NCBI RefSeq assembly: GCF_900090195.1
Contig: NZ_LT607803.1
Coordinates: 6,288,229-6,352,228 of the forward strand
Direction of reading: 5' to 3'
Source of the DNA: Variovorax sp. HW608
GTDB lineage: Bacteria > Pseudomonadota > Gammaproteobacteria > Burkholderiales > Burkholderiaceae_C
Length of the DNA: 64,000 bases
Within the stretch, counting starts at the first letter, position 1, and each line of letters opens with the position of its first letter. A program made the position numbers and the translations under genes. The notes below the pieces were generated by a model that was not told the origin of the DNA, did no database searches, and was given only the letters and a program-made list of their open reading frames with translations. Positions 26,622 to 35,207 of the stretch are shown here, piece after piece.

Positions 26622-26712
26622 TTCACCCCCAGCCTCGCCCACTTCGTGTGGCTCGGGCACCCCCTCTCCGGGGGCAATCCCGGCGGCCCGGCGAAGCCGG
26701 TTCCGCGGGATT
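26622..26712 (+). repeat. Dispersed intergenic repeat, second family (copy A)
   Basis: The block beginning TTCACCCCCAGCCTCGCCCA is closely matched, in reverse orientation, by 45008-45097. Both include CACTTCGTGTGGCTC, CCCCCT--GGGGGCAATCCC, GCGGCCCGGC-AAGCCGG and TTCCGCGGGATT. It occupies the space between two converging genes. Confidence 0.8.
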
Positions 26713-26731
26713 TCTGGGTTTGGGTGCGCCG

Positions 26732-27595
26732 CTATTCGTACTGTCGCCCGGTGCGCATCAGGTCGGGCGTGCCAATCACTTCATTCAGGGCATCGAAGTC
26801 CAGCATCTGCGAACGCCACGGCTGCGTGGTGCGATGCGCATGCAAGCTCCCGTAGTAGCCCTGCAGCGTGTGCACCACCGCGCGCGCAGTACCGCCCGGG
26901 AAGATCGCGATGCGAAAGCCGTGCGCCTGCAAGGCGTCCGCATCCTGGATCGGCGTCTTGCCGCCTTCGACCATGTTGGCCAGGAGCGGAACTCGATGCG
27001 CGAAACGCCGGCAGGCCGCGTCCATCTGCTCGGGCGAACGCAGCGCCTCGATGAAGAGCGCGTCCACCCCGGATTCGAGATAGGCCTCGGCGCGATCGAG
27101 CGCGGCGTCGAGCCCTTCGACCGCCACCGCGTCGGTGCGGGCGAGGATCAGCGTGTCGCTGGAGGCGCGCGCATCCAGAGCGGCCTTGAGCTTGCCGACC
27201 ATCTCGCGCTCGGGCACCACCGCCTTGCCGTCGAGATGGCCGCAGCGCTTCGGAAAGGTCTGGTCCTCGATCTGCACCATCGCCGCGCCGGCGCGCTCGA
27301 AGCCGCGCACGGTGCGCTGGGTGTTGAGCGCGTTGCCGAAGCCGGTGTCGGCATCGACGATCACCGGCAGGCTTACGCGCTCGGTGATGCGCGCGAGCGT
27401 GTCGGCGACTTCGGTGAAGGTGGTGAGGCCGATGTCCGAGCGGCCCAGTCGCGTGTAGGCGATCGAAGCGCCGGAGAGGTAAAGCGCCTCGAACCCCGCC
27501 TGCTCGGCGACCAGCGCGCTCAGCGCGTCGTAGACGCCGGGCGCGAGCACGATGTCCTTCGACGCCAGACGCGCCTTGAATGTCTTGTCCGTCAT
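26732..27595 (-). CDS. Isocitrate lyase/PEP mutase-family lyase (dimethylmalate/methylisocitrate-lyase type)
   Basis: 287-residue TIM-barrel lyase. PVIVDADTGFGN (D81, D83) binds Mg and the substrate, and PKRCGHLDGK carries the catalytic Cys118 found in methylisocitrate, isocitrate and 2,3-dimethylmalate lyases. This favours C-C bond cleavage of a 2-hydroxy diacid rather than phosphonate mutase chemistry. It is the last gene of the long minus-strand cluster and overlaps the flavoprotein stop region by 4 bp, so it probably performs the final cleavage to a keto acid plus a smaller carboxylate. Exact substrate unknown; oxaloacetate decarboxylase-type activity is an alternative. Confidence 0.85.
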   Translation of the reverse strand: MTDKTFKARLASKDIVLAPGVYDALSALVAEQAGFEALYLSGASIAYTRLGRSDIGLTTFTEVADTLARITERVSLPVIVDADTGFGNALNTQRTVRGFERAGAAMVQIEDQTFPKRCGHLDGKAVVPEREMVGKLKAALDARASSDTLILARTDAVAVEGLDAALDRAEAYLESGVDALFIEALRSPEQMDAACRRFAHRVPLLANMVEGGKTPIQDADALQAHGFRIAIFPGGTARAVVHTLQGYYGSLHAHRTTQPWRSQMLDFDALNEVIGTPDLMRTGRQYE

Positions 27596-29007
27596 TTCAT
27601 CGACTCCCTGGAAGAAAGCAGCGCCGCGGCCGTCCGCGCAGCGATGTAGCCGCCGGCCACCGCGCTCAGCAATCCGTTGCCCGAGAGATAGCCCCACACC
27701 GCATCGCCCGAGACGCCGCCCGCCGCGCCGCCTGCCGCGAGCAGGTTGACGAAGGGCGTGCCGTCCGCGCGCAGCACGCGCATGTCGTCCCCGGTGTCGA
27801 GGCCGCCCTGGGTGTGGAACAGCGCGCCGGTCACCTTCACCGCGAAGTACGGCGCTTCGATGCCGCGCGAGAACACGCGGCCATCGGGCTGCGGCTGCTT
27901 CTCCTGCAACGCCGACAGCGTGGCCGCGAGCACCGCCTCGTCGCAGCCGATGCAGGCCGCCAGATCGGCCACCGTCTCGCAGCGCCGCAGCGCACCGGCC
28001 GCCTCCGCATCGCAGAAATCGGGAAAGCCGCGCGCGAGTTCGAGCAGCGGCGCATCGAACACATTCCACGCGATGCCGCCGGGCTGCGCGAGCACATGCA
28101 CCGCGGCTTCGGAATAGCCCTGCGTCTCGTCGTGGAAGCGCCGGCCTTCGCGGTTGACCTGGACGCCGCCTTCCATGATCACCGCCCACGACATCAGCGC
28201 GCCCTGCGGCGTGACCCACGAGCCGTGCCCCTGATAGCCGCCGAGATCGCACAGCCGCGCACCGAGCGTTTCACCCCAGAGGATCGCGCTGCCGTCGTTG
28301 CCGACATGGCCGCCGAAAGTGGCCTCGGCCATCTCGGGCAGCAACTCGCGCACCATCGAGGCATTGCCGCCGAAGCCGTTGCAGGCCAGCAGCAGCACAT
28401 CGCAACCCAGCGTCTCGCGATGGCCGTCCGGCCGCTGGTATTCGATGCCGATCACGCGCTCGTCCGGACTCATCACCAGCGTATCGACCACCGCCTGCGT
28501 CAGCACCGGAATGCCCGCCGCTTCGGCGGCCGACTGCAACCCCGCCATCAGCGCGGCGCCGGTCTTCTGCGGCAAGGCGTGCATGCGGTGCCTGCTGTGG
28601 CCCGGATAGAGAAAGCCGTCGAGCAGGATCCAGTCGAGGCCATGCCGCGCCTGGAGCGCATCCAGCGCCGGACCGACCGCTTTCGAGTAGGCATCGACCC
28701 GCACGGGCGATGCGCGCCCGTGCGCCTTCGCCTGGATGTCGGCCGCAAAGCGCGCGGGGCTGTCGTCGCTCACGCCATGTTCGCGCTGCACGCGCGTGCC
28801 GGGCGCGGGGATGAATCCTGAAGACAGCGCCGTCGATCCGCTCGGCACCGCATCGCGTTCGAGCACCACGCAGTCGACGCCGGCATCGGCGAGCATCAGC
28901 GCCGCGGTGAGTCCGCAGGCGCCGCCGCCGATGATCGCCACGGGCACTCGCGCCTCGGCATCGATGGCTGGCGCACGCCGGATTCGGCGGGGAGATGATT
29001 CGGCCAT
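27592..29007 (-). CDS. FAD-dependent oxidoreductase, fumarate-reductase flavoprotein family
   Basis: 471-residue flavoprotein. The N-terminal PVAIIGGGACGLTAALMLADAG is a Rossmann FAD-binding motif (about residues 21-42). The C-terminal half carries TGGLDTGDDM-type and NLLAAGGAAGG segments typical of the FrdA/SdhA/ketosteroid-dehydrogenase family (FAD_binding_2). Such enzymes oxidise or reduce an activated C-C bond next to a carboxyl or carbonyl group. The start overlaps the upstream hydrolase stop as TGATG and the stop overlaps the lyase start, showing translational coupling. In context it could introduce or remove the double bond of the pathway intermediate. No Fe-S or membrane partner subunits are nearby. 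Confidence 0.87.
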   Translation of the reverse strand: MAESSPRRIRRAPAIDAEARVPVAIIGGGACGLTAALMLADAGVDCVVLERDAVPSGSTALSSGFIPAPGTRVQREHGVSDDSPARFAADIQAKAHGRASPVRVDAYSKAVGPALDALQARHGLDWILLDGFLYPGHSRHRMHALPQKTGAALMAGLQSAAEAAGIPVLTQAVVDTLVMSPDERVIGIEYQRPDGHRETLGCDVLLLACNGFGGNASMVRELLPEMAEATFGGHVGNDGSAILWGETLGARLCDLGGYQGHGSWVTPQGALMSWAVIMEGGVQVNREGRRFHDETQGYSEAAVHVLAQPGGIAWNVFDAPLLELARGFPDFCDAEAAGALRRCETVADLAACIGCDEAVLAATLSALQEKQPQPDGRVFSRGIEAPYFAVKVTGALFHTQGGLDTGDDMRVLRADGTPFVNLLAAGGAAGGVSGDAVWGYLSGNGLLSAVAGGYIAARTAAALLSSRESMK

Positions 29008-29624
29008 CACCGACCCAGCGCCTGGATGAAGGCCGCGCAGTCGGTGACCTCGGCCACGTTGCGCATGTCGGCGAGCGAGGTCTGGTGCCGCTCGTCGCCG
29101 AAGGCCGCGCAGCCGTCGGACAGCACCAGCGTGCGGTAGTCGCGCATGTGCGCATCGCGCACCGTGCTGGCCACGCCGCCGTTGGTCACGATGCCGCAGA
29201 CCGCGACCGTGTCGATACCCGCGCGGCGCAGCACCCAATCAAGCTGCGTATTGAAGAAGGCCGAATACGCGACCTTGCAGACCGACACATCGACCAGCCC
29301 CGCGAGCGCGTCGACATTCGCCTGCCCCCAGCTTCCGGGCGCGAAGTCGCCCTTCTTCAGATACGGCCGCAGCGCCTTGAGATGCGGCGACACCATCGGC
29401 GCGCCCGACGCATCCGGCCACAGCGTGAACTGGCTCGCGGCCACCATGCCGCCCCTGGCCTTCATCGCACGCGCCACTTCGGCCACGCGCGCGGGCAGGA
29501 GCAGCGCCGGCGGATTGCTGTCGCCACCGCGCGCATAGGCGCCCTTCGGGTCGAGGAAATCGTTCTGCAGGTCGATGATGACCAGCGCGCTCTTGGCGCC
29601 GACGAGGGGTGCGCCGGCGCTCAC
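29007..29624 (-). CDS. Isochorismatase-family cysteine hydrolase (amidase type)
   Basis: 205-residue hydrolase with the family triad visible: Asp18 (IIDLQNDF), Lys117 (VCKVAYSAF) and Cys143 (VAVCGIVTNGG). The cis-peptide region before Cys143 is conserved. Family members hydrolyse small amides such as maleamate, N-carbamoyl compounds or ureido acids. It sits directly after the hydantoinase genes, a position suited to removing the amide nitrogen after ring opening. The GTG start overlaps the stop of a 20-codon micro-ORF (GTGA), and its stop overlaps the flavoprotein start. Confidence 0.87.
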   Translation of the reverse strand: MSAGAPLVGAKSALVIIDLQNDFLDPKGAYARGGDSNPPALLLPARVAEVARAMKARGGMVAASQFTLWPDASGAPMVSPHLKALRPYLKKGDFAPGSWGQANVDALAGLVDVSVCKVAYSAFFNTQLDWVLRRAGIDTVAVCGIVTNGGVASTVRDAHMRDYRTLVLSDGCAAFGDERHQTSLADMRNVAEVTDCAAFIQALGR

Positions 29625-29683
29625 TGGACTACCTCGCGCAGCGGCGCTTCGGGATTCGCCTCCGGAACGGCCGCGCGGCTCAT
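29621..29683 (-). CDS. 20-codon micro-ORF coupled between hydantoinase A and hydrolase
   Basis: Reads MSRAAVPEANPEAPLREVVQ then stop. Its ATG overlaps the hydantoinase A stop (ATGA) and its stop overlaps the GTG of the hydrolase (GTGA), so ribosomes could pass without dissociating through all three frames. It may be a translational-coupling bridge, a real micropeptide, or the remnant of a shifted N-terminus. No homolog is recognised. Confidence 0.4.
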   Translation of the reverse strand: MSRAAVPEANPEAPLREVVQ

Positions 29684-31734
29684 GACGGCCTCACCAGCAG
29701 GTTGCCGTGGGCATCGACCTCGGCATGGAAGCCGGGTTCGAGCCACACGGTGGTGTCGGGCTGTTCGAGGATCGCCGGCCCGTCGATGCGCGTTCCCACC
29801 GGCAATTCGAGCCGCGCATGGCGCAGCGCGTCGTGCCATTTGCCTTCGTGGAACACGCGCTGCGTGCCGAGCGATTCGACGCGGCCCGCGCCCTCAGGTG
29901 CGAGAACGGCCAGATCGAACTTGGGCCGAACGCCGATGCGCGCATAGCGCAGGTTCATCACGCGGATCGGAATGCCGTCGAGCACGCGACCGAAGGCCGT
30001 GGTGTAGGCCGCCTCGAAGGCCGCGCGGATCGAATCGACCGTGAGCGGCCTGCTGCGCGCATCCGGGAGCTCGACTGGCAAGGTGTGCGTCTGCCCCGCG
30101 TAGAGCATGTCGAGCGCGATCACCTCGCGCACCGCCTCGAAGCGCACGCCCGCCGAATCGAGGCGCCGCTGGCACGCGGCGGCGAGTTCGTCGATGCGCC
30201 GCTGCAGATCGGCCACGTCGACTTCGGTCAGCGGCCGGTTGATGGTCTGCACCGCGTCATGCCGCATGTCCGCGATCACGCAGCCCAGCGCCGACGTGAC
30301 GCCCGGATAGCGCGGCACGATGCCCGTGCCCACGCCGACCTCGCGCATCATCGCGCACACATGCAGCGCGCCACCGCCGCCGAAGGGCATGTAGGCAAAG
30401 CGGCGCGGATCGTGGCCGCGCTCGATCGACACCAGCCGGATCGCACCCGCCATGCGCGCATTCGCCACCGTGAGGATCGCCTCCGCGGCCGCATGCACAT
30501 CGAGCCCGAGCGGCCGCGCGACATGCGCTTCGATGGCCTGGCGCGATTTCTCCGCATCCAAAGCCGCCAGCAGCCCGCCGCCGAGCGGCCGGTCCGCGGC
30601 GATGCGGCCCAGCAGCACGTTGGCATCGGTGACGGTCGGCCGCATGTTGCCGCGCCCATAGCAGGCCGGCCCGGGCACGCTGCCCGCCGATTCGGGACCG
30701 ACCTGGAGCATGCCACTCGCATCCACCGAAGCAATGGAGCCACCGCCCGCGCCGATGGTCTCGATCTGGATCATCGGCGAGCGGATCACCATGCCGAACT
30801 CGATCGCCGTCTGCGCCGCGAGCGCCGCTTCACCCTCGGCGACCAGCGACACGTCGAAGGACGTGCCGCCCATGTCGCCGGTGATCGCATTCGGAAAGCC
30901 CGCCGCGCGCGCGATGGCCGCACAGGCAATCACGCCCGCCGCCGGGCCGGAGAGCGCGGTGCGCACCGGCAGATCGCTTGCGGTCTGGCGCGACATCACG
31001 CCGCCGTTGCTCTGCACGACGAGCAATTCACCGCCGAAGCCCTGCGCGCGCAGATCGGATTCGAGCCGCGCGAGATAGCCGCCCACCACCGGCTGCAGCG
31101 ATGCATTGAGCGTCGCGGTCGAGCAGCGCTCGAACTCGCGGATCTCGGGCAGCACCTCGCTCGCCGAGGTGACGTGCGCGTTGGGCCAGATCTCGCGCAC
31201 CGCGGCGACCGCGCGCCGTTCGTTCTCGGGATTGGCGTAGGTGTTGATGAAGAACACGCACACCGCCTCGCAGCCCGCATCGAGCAGCGCACGCGCCTCG
31301 GCGCGCACCTGGTCGAGGTCGACCGGCGTGTGCAGCGTGCCGTCGGCCAGCACGCGCTCGTCGACCTCGCGCCGCAGGTCGCGCGGCACCACCGGCGTGA
31401 AGCTGCCGCGCAGCCCCCAGGTCTGCGGACGATCGCGACGGCGCATCTCCAGCACATCGCGAAAGCCGCGCGTGGTGATGATGCCGGTGCGCGCCACCTT
31501 GCGTTCGAGCAAGGCATTGGTGCCGACCGTGGTGCCGTGCACGATGGTCGCGATCGCGGCGGCCGAATCGGTCACGCGCGCCACGCCGTTCATGAAGCCG
31601 CGCGCTTCTTCGCCGCGCGTGGAAGGCACCTTGACGATGCGCGCGCTGCCGCTCGAATCGTCGAGCACGAAGAGGTCGGTGAAGGTGCCGCCGACGTCCA
31701 CGCCGACGACGAGAGAGGGTTGTTTCGAATTCAT
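29680..31734 (-). CDS. hyuA: Hydantoinase/oxoprolinase family protein, subunit A
   Basis: 684-residue subunit of an ATP-dependent cyclic-amide hydrolase. The N-terminal VVGVDVGGTFTDLFVLDD is the phosphate-binding strand of the ASKHA fold in the Hydant_A_N domain. The middle (LSGPAAGVIACA, GDMGGTSFDVSL) is the Hydantoinase_A domain, and the C-terminal ~170 residues are the usual extension. With subunit B it opens hydantoin, 5-oxoproline or similar lactam rings using ATP. The ATG at 31734 overlaps the subunit B stop by 4 bp (ATGA). The substrate in this cluster is unknown; related proteins also include acetone and acetophenone carboxylases, but their third subunit is missing here. Confidence 0.9.
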   Translation of the reverse strand: MNSKQPSLVVGVDVGGTFTDLFVLDDSSGSARIVKVPSTRGEEARGFMNGVARVTDSAAAIATIVHGTTVGTNALLERKVARTGIITTRGFRDVLEMRRRDRPQTWGLRGSFTPVVPRDLRREVDERVLADGTLHTPVDLDQVRAEARALLDAGCEAVCVFFINTYANPENERRAVAAVREIWPNAHVTSASEVLPEIREFERCSTATLNASLQPVVGGYLARLESDLRAQGFGGELLVVQSNGGVMSRQTASDLPVRTALSGPAAGVIACAAIARAAGFPNAITGDMGGTSFDVSLVAEGEAALAAQTAIEFGMVIRSPMIQIETIGAGGGSIASVDASGMLQVGPESAGSVPGPACYGRGNMRPTVTDANVLLGRIAADRPLGGGLLAALDAEKSRQAIEAHVARPLGLDVHAAAEAILTVANARMAGAIRLVSIERGHDPRRFAYMPFGGGGALHVCAMMREVGVGTGIVPRYPGVTSALGCVIADMRHDAVQTINRPLTEVDVADLQRRIDELAAACQRRLDSAGVRFEAVREVIALDMLYAGQTHTLPVELPDARSRPLTVDSIRAAFEAAYTTAFGRVLDGIPIRVMNLRYARIGVRPKFDLAVLAPEGAGRVESLGTQRVFHEGKWHDALRHARLELPVGTRIDGPAILEQPDTTVWLEPGFHAEVDAHGNLLVRPS

Positions 31735-33434
31735 TCGGATGCTTTCCTGCCGGCGTCGGCGCCGGTGGTCACGTAGCCCATCGCGCGGTCGCGCTCGCGC
31801 TCTTCGGGCTGTCGCTCGGCCGCACTGCCCCACCCGCCGCCGCCGGGAGTTTCGAGGCGCACCCGCTCGCCGCGCACGAGGCGGATGCCGCGCATCTTCG
31901 AGACCATCGGCGGCACGTGCCATGCGCCGTCGTTCTCGTAGCGGAAGACGTTCAGCGCGCCTGCGCCGCCGCCGGCGATGCCCTTGGGCGGCGAGGTGCC
32001 GCGTTCGCCGAAGACGAACACCTCGGCGTCCTTCTCCAGCAGTTCGATTTCGTAGACCGCGCCGAGTCCGCCGCGATGCTGGCCTTCGCCGCCCGAATCC
32101 GGACGCAGCGCCCATTCGGTGAAGCGCACCGGATAGGCCGCCTCGAGGATCTCCAGCGGCGGAATCGTCGCGGTCGAGATCGGCGCATTGCCGTGCGACA
32201 GCCCGTCGCCGCCCGCATGACCGCCGTGCCCGCCGCCGAAGAAGCTGAACATCACCCAGCGCTGGCCTTCGCGGCCGGCGTCGCTGCGCAGGCCCGCGAT
32301 CGACAGCGCATTGATGGTGCCGTAGGCCTGCGCCACCGCGCGCTTCGGATCGGCCTTCGCGGCAGCGCTGAAGATCACGTCGATCATGCGCAGGATGGTC
32401 TCGGTGTAGCCGCCCACCGGCCGCGGCCGCTCGGCGCTGATGACGAGGCGCTCCGGCAGCACGAAGTCCACCGCGTCGAGCACGCCGGCATTCGCGGGCA
32501 CATCGGGGAAGAGGTGCTTGAGAGCCACGTAGCAGGCCGCGATCGCGGTCGCGCGCGAGATGTTCACCGGCCCCGCGCATTGCGGCGAGGTGCGCGAGAA
32601 GTCGAGCAGCAGCCGGTCGCCGGAAACGGTCATGTCCAGCGCGATCGTCAGCGCCTCGGGGCTGATGCCGTCGTTGTCGAGCACGTCCTCGAAGCTGTAG
32701 CGGCCGTCCGGCAACGATCCGATGTGCGAGCGCATCAGGCGCAGCGCGCGGCTGCGCAGTTCGCCGAGCGCCTGCAGCACGAGCTCGTCGCCGTATTCGT
32801 CGAGCAGGCCATGGAGCCGCTTCGCGCCGAGCTCCAGCGCGGCGAGCTGGCCGTTGAGGTCGCCCCAGAGGCTGTCGGGCAGGCGCGTGTTGGCCTGCAG
32901 GATCGCGAGCACGTCGCGGTCGAGAACGCCATCACGCACGATGCGCACCGGCGGGATCTGCACCGCCTCCTGCCAGCACTCGGTCGCCGCCGGGTTGTAG
33001 TTGCCGGGCACCGCGCCGCCGACGTCGTGCCAGTGCGCGGCCGAGGCCATTTGGCAGTAGAGCTTGCCGTTGCGGAAGAAGGGCCGCACCAGCTTGAAGT
33101 CGTTGGCATGCGTGCCGCCGTCGTAGGCATCGTTGCTGATCCAGATGTCGCCGTCCTGCATGCCGCCGCGCGATTCTGCGGCCTTGGCGGTGGCACGCAC
33201 CGCGAAGGCCATCGCGCCGACGAACACCGGCAGGCCCGACTTGCCCTGCACCAGCGTGTCTCCGGTGGTGGCGTCGTAGAGGCCGTGGCAGGCGTCGTGC
33301 GCCTCGGCAATGATGGGGTTGAACGCGCTGCGGTAGAGCGTCGCGTCCATCTCGTCGGCCACCTGTTCGAGCCGGCCGCGAAGCACGGCCAGCGTCACGG
33401 GGTCGATGGCTGGGGCATGGGAAGGATCAGGCAT
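31731..33434 (-). CDS. hyuB: Hydantoinase B/oxoprolinase family protein
   Basis: 567-residue partner of subunit A. The N-terminal DPVTLAVLRGRLEQVADEMDATLYRSAFNPII is the standard opening of the Hydantoinase_B family, and WISNDAYDGGTHANDFKLVRPFF matches its conserved loop with metal-ligand-like residues. The C-terminus carries ETPGGGGWGSAAERQPEER, the usual GGGG tail. The ATG at 33434 overlaps the end of the LeuD-like gene by 8 bp; a GTG seven codons upstream is possible. Catalysis of ring opening is shared with subunit A. Confidence 0.9.
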   Translation of the reverse strand: MPDPSHAPAIDPVTLAVLRGRLEQVADEMDATLYRSAFNPIIAEAHDACHGLYDATTGDTLVQGKSGLPVFVGAMAFAVRATAKAAESRGGMQDGDIWISNDAYDGGTHANDFKLVRPFFRNGKLYCQMASAAHWHDVGGAVPGNYNPAATECWQEAVQIPPVRIVRDGVLDRDVLAILQANTRLPDSLWGDLNGQLAALELGAKRLHGLLDEYGDELVLQALGELRSRALRLMRSHIGSLPDGRYSFEDVLDNDGISPEALTIALDMTVSGDRLLLDFSRTSPQCAGPVNISRATAIAACYVALKHLFPDVPANAGVLDAVDFVLPERLVISAERPRPVGGYTETILRMIDVIFSAAAKADPKRAVAQAYGTINALSIAGLRSDAGREGQRWVMFSFFGGGHGGHAGGDGLSHGNAPISTATIPPLEILEAAYPVRFTEWALRPDSGGEGQHRGGLGAVYEIELLEKDAEVFVFGERGTSPPKGIAGGGAGALNVFRYENDGAWHVPPMVSKMRGIRLVRGERVRLETPGGGGWGSAAERQPEERERDRAMGYVTTGADAGRKASE

Positions 33435-33933
33435 GGCTTGCTTTCTTGCCAGCACGCTGGCGTAGCTGGTTCAACAGTCCGCCGGCGCGGACCATGTCCA
33501 TGAGGAACGAAGGCACCGGCTCGCATTCGAGGCGCGTGCCGTCCGGTGCGATCACCGCAGGCATCGCGGGGTCGATCTCGATGCGGTCACCTTCGCGCAG
33601 CGTCTCGGCCTGCGGGCAGCTCAGAAGCAACAGGCCGAGGTTGAACGCATTGCGGAAGAAGAGTCCGCTGTAGGCCGGTGCGATCACGGCCGCGACGCCG
33701 AGCTTCACCAGAACGGCCGCGGCCTGTTCGCGCGATGAACCGATGCCGAAGTTCGGACCGGCCACGATCACGTCCCCTGGCTGCACGTCCCCCGCGAACT
33801 CCGGGCGAACGGCCTCCAGGCAGTGCCTGGCGATGATGTCGATGCCATGCTTCATCGCATGGCCGGGCGCGAGCGCGTCGGTGTCGATGTCGGCGCCCAG
33901 GCGCCAGACGCGGTGCTGCGTCGAGATGGTCAT
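33427..33933 (-). CDS. LeuD-like hydratase small subunit
   Basis: 168-residue swivelling-domain subunit of an aconitase-superfamily hydro-lyase. It shows the small-subunit core: DIDTDALAPGHAMKH, the substrate-binding VAGPNFGIGSSREQAA and APAYSGLFFRNAFNLGLLLL. The length matches the short archaeal/LeuD2 and dimethylmaleate-hydratase type rather than the ~200-residue leucine-pathway LeuD. The ATG overlaps the large-subunit stop by 4 bp. Sitting among hydantoinase and lyase genes, it more likely hydrates an unsaturated diacid in catabolism than isomerises isopropylmalate. Confidence 0.87.
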   Translation of the reverse strand: MTISTQHRVWRLGADIDTDALAPGHAMKHGIDIIARHCLEAVRPEFAGDVQPGDVIVAGPNFGIGSSREQAAAVLVKLGVAAVIAPAYSGLFFRNAFNLGLLLLSCPQAETLREGDRIEIDPAMPAVIAPDGTRLECEPVPSFLMDMVRAGGLLNQLRQRAGKKASHA

Positions 33934-35207
33934 GATGCGAGCACCTCCCGCGGATCGGCGATGCTGCCGCGCAATGCGGCGGCGGCGACGGTATAGGGCG
34001 AGCCCAGATAGACCTGTGCGGTCGGCGAACCCATGCGGCCCTTGAAGTTGCGCGCGGTGGTGGAAATGACGGTCACGTCGTCGCCCATCGGATCGCCATA
34101 GCCGGAACAGGCGCCGCACGCCGTCGGGAACAGCTCCGCGCCCGCATCGGTCAACGCCTGCAGTACGCCCTCCTCCTCTGCGAGCTTCTGGTCGCGCACG
34201 CTCGCGGGCGCCACCATCAACCGCACGCCCTTCGCGACCTTGCGTCCGCGCAGCACCTGGGCGGCTGCGCGGAGGTCGTCGAGCTTGGCGCCGGTGCAGG
34301 CGCCGATGTAGGCGATGTCGATCGGCATGCCGGCAAAGCGGCTCACACCATGCGAATTGGCCGGGCTGTGCGGCGCGGCGATGTGCGGCTCCAGCGTGCT
34401 CGCGTCGAAGCGGTGCCGCGTGAACTCGGCGTCCTCGTCGGTGAACCACGGCCGGGTGTCGACGTGCGGCACACCGGCCCCCGCCAGATAGGCGGCCGTG
34501 GTCGCATCGGGCGCGATCAAGCCGGCCTGCGCGCCGAGCTCGGCGCTCATGTTGGAGAGCGTCATGCGCTCCTGCATCGACAGCGCGGTCACCGCCGGCC
34601 CGCAGAATTCCACCGCCTGGTAGCGCCCGCCGTTCATGCCGAAGCGGCCGATCATGTGAAGCATCATGTCCTTGGCGGTCACGCCCTTCGGCAAAGCGCC
34701 GTCCCACCACATCTGGATCGTCTCGGGCACGCGCAGCCAGATCTCGCCGGTCACCACCACGCCGAGCATCTCGGTGCTGCCCACGCCGAACATGTAGGCG
34801 CCGAAAGCACCACCGGTCGGCGAATGCGAATCGCCGCCCACGCACATCATCCCGGGACGGATGTGCCCATGCTGCGGCACCACCACATGGCAGATGCCCT
34901 GGCTGTCGTAGACGTGCGGCAACTGCTGGTCGCGCGCCCAGTCTCGCGCAATGCGCACGATGCGGCGCGAATCGTCGTCGCGCTCAGGCACGTAGTGGTC
35001 CATCACGAGCACCACGCGCGAGCGGTCCCAGATCTGCGCACCGAGTTCCTCCAGCATCGGCTGGAGCCGGCGCGGACCGGAAGAGTCGTGGAACATCGCG
35101 AGATCGACGCCGCAGGTGACGATGTCGCCTACCGCCACGCTTTCGCGCCCGCTCGCGCGCGCGATCAGCTTCTGCGCCAGCGTGTGGGCGGAGGCCATGG
35201 CGTTCAT
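33930..35207 (-). CDS. LeuC-like hydratase large subunit (short type)
   Basis: 425-residue [4Fe-4S] large subunit of an aconitase-family hydro-lyase. The cluster ligands are visible as C304, C364 and C367; the 60-residue and 3-residue spacing equals that of E. coli LeuC. VVVPQHGHIRPGMMCVGGDSHSPTGGAFGAYMFGVG is split over conserved blocks with the substrate histidine and DSH. Total length is about 40 residues shorter than leucine-biosynthetic LeuC, matching LeuC2/homoaconitase and dimethylmaleate hydratase types. The start overlaps the Bug receptor stop by 4 bp. Likely reaction: addition of water across a C=C bond of a maleate-like diacid. Confidence 0.87.
   Translation of the reverse strand: MNAMASAHTLAQKLIARASGRESVAVGDIVTCGVDLAMFHDSSGPRRLQPMLEELGAQIWDRSRVVLVMDHYVPERDDDSRRIVRIARDWARDQQLPHVYDSQGICHVVVPQHGHIRPGMMCVGGDSHSPTGGAFGAYMFGVGSTEMLGVVVTGEIWLRVPETIQMWWDGALPKGVTAKDMMLHMIGRFGMNGGRYQAVEFCGPAVTALSMQERMTLSNMSAELGAQAGLIAPDATTAAYLAGAGVPHVDTRPWFTDEDAEFTRHRFDASTLEPHIAAPHSPANSHGVSRFAGMPIDIAYIGACTGAKLDDLRAAAQVLRGRKVAKGVRLMVAPASVRDQKLAEEEGVLQALTDAGAELFPTACGACSGYGDPMGDDVTVISTTARNFKGRMGSPTAQVYLGSPYTVAAAALRGSIADPREVLAS

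Noticed and set aside
26732..33434. Nicotinate degradation pathway as the cluster's function
   Set aside because: No nicotinate or 6-hydroxynicotinate hydroxylase/reductase, enamidase or methylglutarate mutase genes are present; only the last two steps are similar.
29680..33434. Acetone/acetophenone carboxylase
   Set aside because: The small third subunit of acetone carboxylase is absent and the neighbours point to cyclic amide breakdown.
33427..35207. leuCD of leucine biosynthesis
   Set aside because: Subunits are of the short type, embedded in a catabolic operon with no leuA or leuB nearby.
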